Positions 42,910 through 53,502 of a DNA stretch of 64,000 nucleotides are shown here, in pieces (position 1 is the first letter of the stretch; each line of letters opens with the position of its first letter). Origin of the DNA: Aspidapion aeneum (Eukaryota > Arthropoda > Insecta > Coleoptera > Brentidae). Under the pieces are notes generated by a model. The model did no database searches, had not been told where the DNA came from, and saw only the letters and a program-made list of their open reading frames with translations. The stretch spans positions 79,851,455 to 79,915,454 of the forward strand of contig OY755039.1 in the NCBI GenBank assembly GCA_963576565.1. Direction: 5' to 3'. Position numbers and translations under genes: made by a program.

Positions 42910-43030
42910 TATGGTGGGTGTGCTTTCGGGCTGTTCGGCCGTCGTCGTTGGAAATTCGTTCTCGACGTTTCGCCATCTCGAGTGGATGGCATCTTCAGGA
43001 GATGTTGACTGTTTGTCGGCTTCTCGAAGA
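42910..43030. other. GC-richer segment with CGTTTCGCC motif after the transposase stop
   Basis: It contains GTTCTCGACGTTTCGCCATC, then CTCGAGTGGATGGCATCTTC and AGGAGATGTTG, an imperfect inverted pair around CTCGAG (GCCATCTCGAGTGGATGGC). Such ACGTTTCGCC..GGC.TCTTCAGG strings recur at the ends of various eukaryotic repeats. Base composition differs from both neighbours, so it may be a separate insertion. Confidence 0.35.
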
Positions 43031-43046
43031 CCAGTCTTTTATCTGT

Positions 43047-43500
43047 CTTAAATGCCGCTAAGTGACGTAATAATGACATCATATTGGTATTTCAAGAAGT
43101 CATAATAATGCTAGGCTATAACAACGTTACGGTCTTTAGCGGCATTTTAGTTTAGAAATAATGAGATTTTTTTTTCGCCTCGTAAATACCAATAAAAATA
43201 ATTGAAAACCAAACACTAGAATGCCGTTAAGGTAGACTTAGCGGCATTTTAGTCATAGCTTCATGGAATAAAAATTAGACGAATGCTAGATGAAAAGACT
43301 AAAACTCTCTTTTTGTTAGGTTTAGTTGATTATTTCGAATTGAAATTAGGATCACTTAAAACTACTATGTAAGATCTATAATTTGCGACTTTAAAGTTTT
43401 TCATATGACTTACAGATACCAAATGGCATCATTTTTTATTATTTCCTGGGTTTTTCGTTCGTAACTCAAAACATGACAAATGTAGTTAACGGCATTCTAG
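43047..43500. repeat. Right subterminal motif cluster, both orientations
   Basis: Copies at about 43047 (CTTAAATGCCGCTAAG), 43133 (inverse, CTTTAGCGGCATTTTAG), 43218 (AGAATGCCGTTAAG), 43237 (inverse, CTTAGCGGCATTTTAG) and 43485 (inverse, GTTAACGGCATTCTAG). Confidence 0.8.
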
Positions 43501-43975
43501 CTTAAGGACGGCAGAGTCTATTAATGCTAACAAGTTGATTTGTCAACAACTTTTAAATTTAGTGATTATTTTGTCTCAATTTCAAACAAATTTACTTTAA
43601 ATCCTTAACGGGAAAGTTAATATGTCCCTAGTGATTTAAAGTACCGCTTTAATCAAAGCAAGGAGGGATTTAAAGTACCTACCTTTAAATTTTCTAAATT
43701 GCATTAAAATATTTAAATAGAATATATCAAATTTGACATTTTTAATAATCAAAAATCTCATATAAGAAAAAAAAACATGCGGGAACATTCATTTCTCCTT
43801 ATTGCCGGACTGCCTCCGAAGACCAAGAACTGGCAACCGTCATCCGTTGTCACAGTTGGATGTGCCACAGTAATATGGGTAATTTTTTATACTAAATAAC
43901 CAAAGTCTCATGAAATTTATACCTTTCCAACTTAAAACTGCTCAAAACCATGTTAAAACCACGCAGCGCGGAATG
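43501..43975. other. No gene seen
   Basis: AT-rich. CACGCAGCGCG at 43960-43970 recurs at 45352-45362, on the other side of the following foldback. Confidence 0.5.
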
Positions 43976-45344
43976 GGACAACTGGGCGCCGCCAACTGGG
44001 CGCCGGCCAACTCGGCGCCGGACTAAAATTTTTTTTTTGATAAAATGTGTAGATGAAAAATAAAATATATTATTTATATAAAAACATCTTTAAAAAATCC
44101 TTAATGCAATTTTTTTTAAATTTGTTTTTGTTAAGTAAAGTTAAATCCATTAAGTCGTCTGTTGAATCTTGGTAGTTGTAGTGTTTGGTAACCTGGTAAT
44201 ACTACAATTTACGTTTTTTATTACAACAATGGCGGATCCAAAAATCCAAATGGCGGATTTTCTTATTTACTAACCGATTTGTCTCAAACTTGAAATATTA
44301 CATTGCTTGAGGTCATTTAACACAATTTTTTACTCAAACTTAAAAAAATCAAAATGGCGGATCCAAAATGGCGGAGTTTCTTATTTACTAGCCGATTTGT
44401 CTCAAACTTGAAATCTTACATTGTTTGAGGTCATTTAACACAATTTTTAACTCAAATTTAAAAAAAGCAAAATGGCGGATCCAAAATGGCGGACTTTCTT
44501 ATTTATGAACCGATGTGTACCAAATATAGAAATTGGCGGTGTTTCAAGTCGCTGATTATAATTTTTGACGTAAACTTATAAAAAATCCAAAATGGCTAAT
44601 TCAAAATAACGAACTTTCTTATTGATTAACCGATTTGTCTCATACTGTAAAGCTTACAGTGTAAGGTCACTTAAAACAATTTTTTACTTTAACTTAGAAT
44701 AATCAAAATGGCCGCCATTTTGGATCCGCCATTTTGATTTTTTTAAGTTTGAGTAAAAAATAGTGTTAAATGACCTCAAGCAATGTAATATTTCAAGTTT
44801 GAGACAAATCGGTTAGTAAATAAGAAAATCCGCCATTTTGGATCCGCCATTTTGATCTTTTTAAGTTTGAGTAAAAAATTGTGTTCAATGACCTCAGCAA
44901 TGTAATATTTCAAGTTTGAGACAAATCGGTTAGTAAATAAGAAAATCCGCCATTTTGATTTTTGTATCCGCCATTGTTGTAATAAAAAACGTAAATTGTA
45001 GTGTTAGCAGGTTACCAAACACTACAACTACCAAGATTCAACAGTCGACTTAATGGATTTAACTTTACTTAACAAAAACAAATTTCAAAAAAAATGCGTA
45101 AAGGATTTTTTAAAGATGTTTTTATATAAATAATATGTTTTATTTTTCATCTACACATTTTATCAAAAAAAATTTTTTTAGTCCGGCGCCGAGTTGGCCG
45201 GCGTCCAGTTGACGGCGCCGAGATGGCCCGGCGCCCAGTTGGTCCGGCGCCCAGTTGGCGACGCCGAGTTGGCGGCGCCATGTTGGCGGCGCCCAGTTGG
45301 CGGCGCCCAGTTGGCGGCGCCGAGTTGGCAGCGCCCAGTTGTCC
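43976..45344. mobile_element. 1.37-kb foldback element with GC-rich minisatellite ends
   Basis: Termini are GGACAACTGGGCGCCG and CGGCGCCCAGTTGTCC. The left arm (to about 44700) and right arm are inverted copies over nearly their full length, sharing AAAATGTGTAGATGAAAAAT, CCATTAAGTCG, AACACTACAACTACCAAGATT and ATGGCGGATCC. Inside each arm a block of about 120 bp carrying CAAAATGGCGGATCC is repeated (near 44229, 44349, 44471, 44592, and inverted near 44711, 44829, 44944). CACGCAGCGCG direct repeats stand 5-8 bp outside both ends and may be remnants of a target duplication. No coding capacity is visible. Confidence 0.8.
45183..45344. repeat. 15-bp GC-rich minisatellite (CGGCGCCCAGTTGG)
   Basis: About 10 units of GGCGCC(G/C)AGTTGGC occupy the right terminus; about three stand at the left terminus (43976-44022). 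The local G+C is far above the surrounding sequence. Open frames on both strands here are products of the repeat. Confidence 0.85.
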
Positions 45345-45378
45345 TAGACCGCACGCAGCGCGCATTCATTTGTACTGT

Positions 45379-46792
45379 ATAGCGTGTCCCATTTTCGATG
45401 GGATTAAGTGGGAAACTCGATTGTTATTAAAGATATCGATTTTCTGATTGCACCTTACTCTTTTTTTGAGCCCTTAAAAATGGTGTAATCAGATTTTTCC
45501 TATACCCCGTGGTTTCGCTAATACAGGGAGTTTTTGAAAAAATTGCATTTTGAATAATCCCTTATATCTCGCTTATTTTACAAGATATATTTTTATTCTG
45601 TAAAAACTTTTTTATGGCAACTTTTTTAAAGGAAAATAATGACGTCAGTTTTTTAAAATATTGTTTAGGTTTTGAGATATGGTATTTATCATAAAAAAAT
45701 TAAATATGGACCTGTATTCTTTTTATCACTATTTTGATTGGCTTCATGCTGTTATTATCCCAAAATAATAAAAATTTTATATTTTTTTTGTTTTAAGATT
45801 TTAAAAAAATATTTACTATTTTTAAAAAAAATTTAGCCCGAACCTGGAAATTTCCAACATAAATATAAATTAAAAACTGCTAGTTGAACGATTTTTAGTT
45901 TAACTGTTTTGATACTTAGCAAATTAAAATGGTTTTACGTTAATTTAAGGATTTATTTGAAACAAAGTCTACGACAAATACAAAAAAAAATAACGAATTA
46001 CAAAAAATAATAACTAATTTTTCTTTAATGGTCTAAATGTTCAAACTGACTGCCATTATGTGTGAGACATTGTTGGCATTTTTGAGTAATTTTTCTTAAC
46101 GTATTTTGCTTAATAATATTTCTGCCGTTTATATCTTGGGATTTTGTTGTTTGAATAAAGCAGTCAAAAATATTACATTCTTCAAAATCTAGATATAGTC
46201 GATTTCTAGCCATTTTAGAAAAATTTTGAGTGAGCTATTGTTTTTCCATGTTGAAGTAACTTTCATGAGTTGCTGTGCTAACATCAAATAATTTGGTTTT
46301 TACTTTGTTTATAAATATTTTAATTAACGTTTCAAAAAAGATAAACTAAAAATCATCCAACTAGTGTATCTTGCAATTTTTAATTTATATTTACGTTGGA
46401 ATTTTCCAGGATTGGACTAAAATTTTTTAAAGAATGTATTAAATATTTTTTTCAATCTTAAAACAAAAAAAATTTAAAGTTTTAACATTTAAAGATAATA
46501 TTAGCATGAAACCATCAAAATAGTAATAAAAAAAACCCAGGTCCGTATTTAGTTTTTCTATGATAAATACCATATCTCACAAACTAAACAATACAAGATA
46601 CAAGGAATTATTAAAAATGCAATTTTTTCAAAAACTCCCTGTATTAGCGAAACCACGGAATATAGCAAAAATCTGATTACACCATTTTTAAGGGCTCAAA
46701 AAAAGAGCACGGTAAGGTGCAATCAGAAAATCGATATCTTTAATAATAACCGAGTTTCCCATTTAATCCCATCGAAAATGGGACACGCTGTA
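45379..46792. mobile_element. Tc1/mariner-like element with ~570-bp inverted repeats
   Basis: Ends read TATAGCGTGTCCCATTTTC and, inverted, TACAGCGTGTCCCATTTTC. Inverted similarity continues for about 570 bp on each side (for example TAAAGATATCGATTTTCTGA, GTTTCGCTAATACAGGGAG, TCACTATTTTGAT). The unique centre (about 45950-46270) holds a transposase C-terminal remnant. TA-type ends and this remnant fit the Tc1/mariner (IS630) superfamily. Confidence 0.7.
46025..46213 (-). pseudogene. C-terminal remnant of a Tc1/mariner-type transposase
   Basis: A 62-codon frame ends in KITQKCQQCLTHNGSQFEHL before its stop. Many insect IS630/Tc1-like transposases end in a CIxxNGGHFEHL-type tail, and this matches in position and order. 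The DDE core is absent; everything upstream has been replaced by the long inverted repeat. It cannot be catalytic. Confidence 0.55.
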
Positions 46793-46981
46793 CACTCGTG
46801 ATCATAAAATCCCGTACACGAAAAATTGAATTGATAATTTTTAGTGTAAGGTACTGAAAATCCAGCTAAGATCTCTTGGCATTCTGTAATCTGTTTTTTT
46901 ATAATGGCGGTTCATCATTGGCATTTGGCCAACTAATTTAAATATGTCATGACGTAACCGCCAATATAAAAAACGGGTGGC

Positions 46982-47214
46982 GGAACAAAGATCGAAAGAC
47001 AAAAGATCGAATGCAAAAGATTGAAACACAAAAGATCGAAGAGACAAAAGATCGAAAATACAAAAGATCGAAAGACAAAAGATCGAAAAGGCAAAAGATC
47101 GAAAATACAAAAGATCGAAAAACAAAAGATCGAAAAACAAAAGATCGAAAATACAGAAGATCAAAAGTACAAAAGATCGAAAAACAAAATATAGGAAGAC
47201 AAAAGATCGAAAAA
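46982..47214. repeat. 13-16 bp minisatellite ACAAAAGATCGAAA, left arm
   Basis: About 15 units of ACAAAAGATCGAA with variable spacers (A, AG, TGC, GAG, AT). It produces repetitive KRSK/QKIE frames that are not genes. Confidence 0.9.
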
Positions 47215-47861
47215 AAATCGCGATATACAAAATGCTTAGGTATATTCACATAAACAGTTTAGTGTCATACTTAACACAAATCATATACCTAGTTCGATAT
47301 GATTGAAAGCAAGAGAGAAAGACAAAATAGCGCGTTTCAAAATATCGCTATTACATATTTAACGAACCAGTTCGGTTTGGTTCGGTTTGATTTTACGCCC
47401 TGTAGTATTCCGGGAAACATGTCAGGAAAGTTTTTTTTTAAATATGTTAGAAACAGTCGAACCGGTTCGGTTCGGTTTAGTTACACACCCCCTAGGATCC
47501 CGGAAAAAAAATCAGGAAAGTTTTTTTTAACTATGTAATAGCGATATTTTGAAACGCGCTATTTTGTTTTTCTCTTTCTTTTTCAATCATATTTTTTCAA
47601 AATAAAATTTCCTGATTTCTTTCCCGGGATCCTAGAGGGTGTGTAACCAAACCGAACCGAACCGAACCAAATCGAACCCAACCGAACCGAATTTAAAAAT
47701 ATGTTAGAAAGAGACCCCCATAGTCGAACCGGCTCGGTTCGGTTCGGTTTAGTTACACACCCTTTAGGATCCCGGAAAAGAAATCAGGAAAGTTCTTTTT
47801 TGAAAAAGCTATGTAATAGCGATATTTTGAAACGCACTATTTTGATACGCGCTATTTTGAT

Positions 47862-48022
47862 CTTTTGTCTTTTGGTCTTTTGTACTTTCGATCTTTTGTC
47901 TTTCGATCTTTTGTTGTGCGATCTTTTGTATTTTCGATCTTTTGCATTTTCGATTCTTTGTTTTTCGATCTTTTGTTTTTCGATCTTTTGTATTCGATCT
48001 TTTGTCTTTCGATCTTTGTTCC
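47862..48022. repeat. 13-16 bp minisatellite TTTCGATCTTTTGT, right arm
   Basis: The inverse of the left-arm array, with about 11 units. Together the two arrays form long complementary arms. Confidence 0.9.
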
Positions 48023-48038
48023 GCAACCCATAAAAAAC

Positions 48039-49692
48039 AAACATTAACAACAAAATAATATTTTCGTACGAGCGCGCGGAAAAGTAACTTTTCCGCACGA
48101 TTTTTCGTGTCCAAAGATGTCCTTTTCCGCACCATTTTTAATCCTACTGTTCACAATCGTTTTCAAATGAAAACCCGTCCTCCTACACACAAGTTTCATT
48201 TTCAAGAAGTGCTGCTGTACCGATGCTACCAGAAGCACCGAAGGAAAAATCATGTAATGTGTTATAGCCTGTACAGACCAATATACCTTCCTCCATTCAC
48301 TACACTAGTAATTCTCAGCAGCAAACTGATCAAGGCATTTCTGTAGTGGGCCAAACACCAACCTGTGAAATTCAAATAAGAAACGACGTTGTTCAAGATG
48401 TTGCGGCATCTGATATATTGCAGCATGCAACAAACAACAAAGTGCACTTTCAATTTCAATATTTACCATCGTTAACTTTTTCGTTATTGGTAATTCAATG
48501 TTCTTTACATAAAGTTTCTTATTAATATATCATGATAAAAAAATCATGTTTCATTATTTTTCCAGGCATAAAAAAAATCGTGTGGAAAAGTAAAAAAATC
48601 GTGCGGAAAAGTAACTTTTCCGCACGATTTTTGGTTTGTTAAAAATGAAAATATTTAGGACTCATTAAATGATTTATGTAACTATTCTTCCTTATTTATG
48701 TATCATTTTCTAGCATTATAAAAACTTTGCGAATTAAAACATGTTTTTTTGATAAAGAAGATGGAGAAAAACACTCGTAGGCAAAACATTGTACCTAAGT
48801 CTTGCGGAAACTATCTTTTCCACCCTTGACGGCTTGCCCGAACTCTGCTCCGCGTCGTTCGTGCAACTGTCGTCGCGTGCGGAAATGTACCACTTTTCGC
48901 ACTTGTTAGGTAAATAACTATTTCGTGTACGGGATTTTTCTAAGCACGAGTGTAGGTATACCGGGGAGGATGTTTGATTTTCACTTCTCGCTTTCCGTGA
49001 CGTAGATGGCAAAATAACTCTATAACTAACTCTTTTCAGCTTAGTGAGACCTATGACCTAACGACCTGTCGAATTGCATAGAGTTTCCTAGGCATGGCAC
49101 CAGAGGTAGATTGATACTAAACCCGCTTTTTTTTAGTGGTCCACGATAAAAACGAGTGTTGCTTGAGAGTAGGTGGAGGGGCAAGCTTGAAGCGCTGCGA
49201 ATACATAAGTTGCGATCCGGGGTATGTCATACCCAGGTGCACCAAAGAAGTTTACTAAACTTGAGTCATATCAGAAAAATACAAGTGCCTCATTTTGAGG
49301 CTTTTCTGAAATTCCACAGCAAAATTTTCATGAATTGTAGGCCAACGTTTGCTCAGTATTTAGTAATTCAACATTTAAGATTGTAAATATTTTGCATATT
49401 TTTCGAAAAATCCTCATAAGTCTAAAACTAAATACGAATATTAAAAACTAGGACGGTTATCGAGCTTTGACCTTAATAATTGTTTAGATCGATTAGCCAA
49501 TGGTTTTAAAGTAACGAGTTGAAACTTGAAAATGTAGCCCCGCATGAGTTCAGAAAATCCCCAAAAGCACTTTCGTTTCTCTGATCTAACCCCCCAACCC
49601 CCAAAAATGGATTTTCAGATAAGCCCACTAACATACATAGAAAAAGTCTCTCTACAAATCCACCAAGGGCCGTAACCAAATTCCAAGCCTTT
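48039..49692. other. No gene seen; dispersed CCGCAC-box repeats
   Basis: GGAAAAGTAACTTTTCCGC palindromes occur near 48076 and 48603. A fuller repeat copy is at 48793-48910. No supported coding sequence. Confidence 0.5.
48793..48910. repeat. Dispersed repeat with CCGCAC boxes, copy 2
   Basis: CCTAAGTCTTGCGGAAACT, GGCTTGCCCGAACTCTGCTC, CGCGTCGTTCG and CACTTTTCGCACTTGTTAGG, in the same order as at 18801 and 54569. Confidence 0.7.
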
Positions 49693-50699
49693 TAGTCTAT
49701 GGACAAATCGGCCTAAAAGGGGGTTTCGTGTGCAAGTCGTGCCAACTTTTTGCCGATAAGCCAAGTTTGTTAAGGGCACTCCATAGATCAGGTTTTGACT
49801 TGTTGTCATTCTGGTAAATGCGTTTTTTTAAAGATATGGCACCCACCACTTTTTTTGCACGATACTTTTTAAAACGATGTATCTTTCTTAAAAATAGTCG
49901 TAGAGGGTTGTAAAAAATGGCAAATGAATCAGTAAACACCCACAATAAAATAACTTTCTATTATATTTTTAAAAATTTTGCTTCGTTTATTTAGAAAAAA
50001 TAAAATAACTGAATTTTTACTTTTTTTTGGTATAGCTTTTTTTTTTGGCAAGTTTAACCTACATTTTTAATAACACCAAAGCAAAATTAAAAAAAAAAGT
50101 TTAAATAAAAGTTATAGAATGAAAATTTTTCTTTAGTCTTATATAGATGTATATTTTATATTTGTTTCAATAAAAAAACAATTTGTTGTCACCAAAACGA
50201 CTACCGTAAGTGTATTACCGTACGCGGACGCCTATAAGGCGGTGCGCGGCTTTACGCAGCTGAGGCGTCTAGTAAAACAGGTGATTTCTATTATTATTGT
50301 TATCGTTGTTTGATGGACATTATCACACAACGTTGTTATTGGTATTTTTGAAAGTGAATATCAATCGACGAAAGTTTTTACAGTACAGAACCTGCACTAT
50401 GGTTCTAGAAGTAGTTGAGTATGCAAAATATGAGGACCGCAGTTGGACAATGGATCCTAGCTGAGAATAGGTCACATACTAACGATTTGGATGTTGCCTG
50501 GCAAGTTTTTGGTCCAATTTTTTTATCCCCCCTTCTTATATGGTCGTGTTCGAATTTCTAAAAATGTAACTAAGTTGACGCCCTAAAGACACAATGACAT
50601 AGAAATGGATCAAAAATGTGTAAAATCTAATTTAAAAATAAAATTATATTAGTTTTTTAAATTTTAGCTGCAAAATCCCCCAAAACCCCCCAGACTCCC

Positions 50700-51590
50700 C
50701 AAATCCTGAAATTTTGAGATTTTTTCAAATTTTAAAAAAAATTAAGCTTCCGGAAAAATATGTAGTAATCGTTGTTGTAGACCATAAAATTTCCTTTTCA
50801 ACTCTCCAGCGGCGTCCTTTTATTGAGGTAGTGTAAATAAATTTAAAAAAGAAACATGTTTATTAAAGGTTTTACCCGATTTTCTCTATATCAAAAAATA
50901 TAATACACACTTTGTTATAGACAATAAAATTGCCTTTTAAATGATGTATAATATGGCAAAGGTAGTTTTATATATAGCAATTTAGGGGCGTCCGTAAATA
51001 AAATTAATTTTGAAAAATCACTAAATTTATCAATTTTTTACAAGTTTTATCCAATTTTCTCAAAAATTAAGCTTTTTGGAAAAGAAAATTATTTTGCCGT
51101 TTATTGTAGAAAATAACATTTCCCTTTTAACAATGTATTAGTCAGTGGGGGTCAGGCTAATGACAAACTCTCCAGCGGCGTCCGTTTAATAAGAAAATAT
51201 AAAAAAATTAAAGAAACCACATAGGTTTTACCCGATTATCTTAAAAGCCAAGCTCTCTATCAAAAATTGTGACCTATAGTCGATTGTAGACAATAAAATT
51301 TCCTTTTAAACGTGTATAATAGTGTAAGATTTGTCTTCAGATTAAAACTTCACAGGCCTGTGCAACTTAAATCAATTTTTACAAATCACCAAACAAATTA
51401 ATTATGTTACAAGTTTTTTCCAATTTTCTTAGAAACTAAGCTTAATTGAGAAAAATGTGTTTTATACTTTATTGTAGGAAATAAAATTTTCTTTTTAACA
51501 ATGTTTAAATCAGTGGGGTTTAATTAATGACAAACCCTTCAGCGACGTCCGTATATGGGGGTCAATTAAAAAATAAAATAAATAAAACCA
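50700..51590. repeat. ~185-bp degenerate tandem repeat, five units
   Basis: The phrase TTGTAGACAATAAAATTTCC (with variants) recurs near 50780, 50918, 51100, 51284 and 51473. Units 3 and 5 also share AATGACAAAC followed by CTCCAGCGGCGTCCGT or CTTCAGCGACGTCCGT, giving a ~370-bp second-order period. It forms the interior of the foldback. Confidence 0.7.
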
Positions 51591-51689
51591 TTTTTGTCAT
51601 GTTTCACCCGATTTTTTTTCGAGTATTAAAAAAAATACATTTTTTTTAAGTATTTTTTTAATACATTTCAAATCAAGTAATTTAAACTT

Positions 51690-51810
51690 TGTTGTATTAA
51701 AATCGGATAAAAAATAAAAAAGATACAATTTGTCTTTAAATATGCTTTTCCGCCATATTTAAAAAAACGCACGATTACTACAATGACAATAAGTCAAAAC
51801 CTGATCTGCT
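51690..51810. repeat. Internal direct copy of the foldback right arm
   Basis: Matches 52140-52280 (AATCGGATAA, CTTTCCGCCAT, ATGACAACAAGTCAAAACCTGAT). The copy at 52.2 kb has extra TTTTGGATCCGCCA, the same core found in the 44-45 kb foldback. Confidence 0.75.
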
Positions 51811-52358
51811 TGGTATGTTAAACAAATTTAAGTTAATTTCAAAAAGTTCTTATGGTTTTCATTAATAGCATAATTTTTAAATATACCCCAAAGACCAGTT
51901 ATTTGGAAATAACTTAAAAACTAATTAACGCATTGGAACACTTGAACCATATTTGAATAAAGAATCAAATGAGCTATCTTTTTTATATAAACTTTTTTCT
52001 AGCTCCAATAGTTTTATAAATAAAATAAAAAAAATTAAAAAAAATTATCTTTTTTTTTATTTTTTTTTTGTTTTCTTGACAAATACAAAAAAATACATAT
52101 CTTCTGACCAATACATGTTTAAAAACATTACAAAGCAAGTATTTTATACTTTGTTTCATGAAAATCGGATAAGAAATAAAAAAGTTTTTTTAAAGATATG
52201 CCTTTCCGCCATTTTGGATCCGCCATATTTTTCAAAAAACGCATTTACCAGAATGACAACAAGTCAAAACCTGATATATGGGATGCCCTTAACAAAGTTA
52301 GCTTATCGGCAGAAAGTTGGCACGACTTGCACACGAAACTTGATTTGTCCGTAGACTA

Positions 52359-53502
52359 TTTACCATATTTTGACATTATTTTGACAACTGTCAAAGCTGC
52401 TATGTGAAAATAAAATAATTTTTTTAACGCTCTCCTGTAAAATATCAAAAAATCAGTTACGCCACTTCGTGGTATTGACAGCGATTTGTGCAAAATTTCA
52501 AGTAATTATGTTAATTTGTTGGACAATCATCGCGGATCGATGAAGCAACCTGGATGCTGATTTCGCTACTTTGAATGCAAACTTTTAGTAGCTCAAAAAC
52601 AATACCTACAGTTTTTACCTTTTAAATTCTCATGAAATTTAGGCGTCTAATCACGGATCTGGTCGGTTTGGCAAAGCTGGTCTGGACCGATATTCTCGTA
52701 ATCAAAGGATTTTAAGGAGTTTGTGAATAAATATTTAGTGTATTTCCCCTTTCTCTGGAATGCATTTGAGTGGTACAGATAAATAAATAATTAAAAATTG
52801 TTTTTGGACAAGCGTTATAAATTGGGGGGGGGGGGGCAGAAATTTATATTGCATGGAAAAGAAGAAAAAAAAAACTTACCTAAACAAATTTATTTTAGCA
52901 TTTTACAAACAAGCTGCTACTTGGTGTAGTTTTTAGATTATTTGTTTATAGATAAAGGCTATTCGACCTTCTTTTATATGCGCAAAGTACTTGGATTAGC
53001 ACCAATTTTAGACTCATCATGGCGCCGTAGAGCAACCTCAAAAATCCCACAGACTTTTAAACAGTCTGTTAACCTACTAAGTATATGTCTATTTTTTGCC
53101 ACATTTTCATTATGTTCGGTAATGTTTTGCCTACAGGCACTATTCAATTGGCACCTTATATCAGTCTTGCCTAGCATAGAAAATTCTATGTGGTTATTTA
53201 AATAAGTAGCATGATATCACACATTCCTTTTGCCACCCACACAGGATCACTTCGTGGATTGTTCATAATAAGACAAATAAAGCAAAAAAATACATTTCGT
53301 TTTTCACAACCAGTTTGCAGCATCGTATAATTAAAATCACTTGCACTAAAATTTTGGTTAATTTTTAGGATTTTTAGGTCTAAAGATTTTATTTGTAATC
53401 GAAGTTCATATGTCAACGTATTTAAATTTACACAGTTAATTATGTAATCGACGGTATTTATTTCCATTTTATAGACAAACAATAACAAACATAAATAATG
53501 AC
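52359..53502. other. No supported gene; direct-repeat border
   Basis: AT-rich sequence with a run of 13 G near 52827. An 87-codon plus frame (52942-53205) and a 105-codon minus frame (53198-53515) lack recognisable domains. 52761-52803 is the left member of a 43-bp direct repeat. Confidence 0.4.
52761..52803 (+). repeat. 43-bp direct repeat, left copy
   Basis: Begins TGCATTTGAGTGGTACAGAT, identical to 53924-53966. The two copies enclose about 1.1 kb. Confidence 0.85.

Larger units (their letters stand above)
39516..43500 (+). mobile_element. Decayed DNA transposon with subterminal motif clusters (superfamily unassigned)
   Basis: A transposase-like gene (40192-42902) lies between two clusters of the motif AAATGCCGCTAAG and variants: eight on the left (39590-40005) and five on the right (43047-43500), some inverted. 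Clustered subterminal motifs on both sides of a transposase gene are the usual arrangement of transposase-binding sites. Exact ends were not found; CAGGGGCGCGGCTAGAAAT at 39515 could be a left terminus but has no visible right partner. Confidence 0.6.
46975..48029. mobile_element. 1.06-kb element with 9-bp target duplication and minisatellite ends (Mutator-like?)
   Basis: Ends are GGGTGGCGGAACAAAGATCG and, inverted, GGGTTGCGGAACAAAGATCG. ATAAAAAAC stands at 46966-46974 and again at 48030-48038, an exact 9-bp direct repeat touching both ends. A 9-bp duplication and a GGG start fit Mutator-like elements; 8-bp (hAT) is possible if the first A is chance. The interior has inverted copies of AATAGCGCGTTTCAAAATAT and several GAACCGGTTCGGTTCGG blocks. 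No transposase is present. Confidence 0.8.
49693..52358. mobile_element. 2.67-kb foldback element
   Basis: The ends TAGTCTATGGACAAATC and, inverted, TAGTCTACGGACAAATC start inverted arms of about 160 bp (49693-49850 and 52195-52358), sharing TTTCGTGTGCAAGTCGTGCC and AGGTTTTGACTTGTTGTCAT. The interior holds a tandem array and a second, direct copy of the right arm (51690-51810). No transposase is visible; frames such as 51953-52354 are low-complexity. Confidence 0.75.

Noticed and set aside
45147..45447. Four overlapping GC-rich ORFs (APTGRRQLGA-type repeats)
   Set aside because: Translation of the 15-bp GGCGCCCAGTTGGC minisatellite at the end of a foldback.
46982..48022. CRISPR-like regular arrays
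   Set aside because: Repeats are 13-16 bp with spacers of only a few bases, arranged as inverted arms of a transposon in a eukaryotic sequence.
46841..48135. ORFs rich in FDLLSIFC or QKIEKTKDRK repeats
   Set aside because: Direct translation of the ACAAAAGATCGAA minisatellites and their complement.
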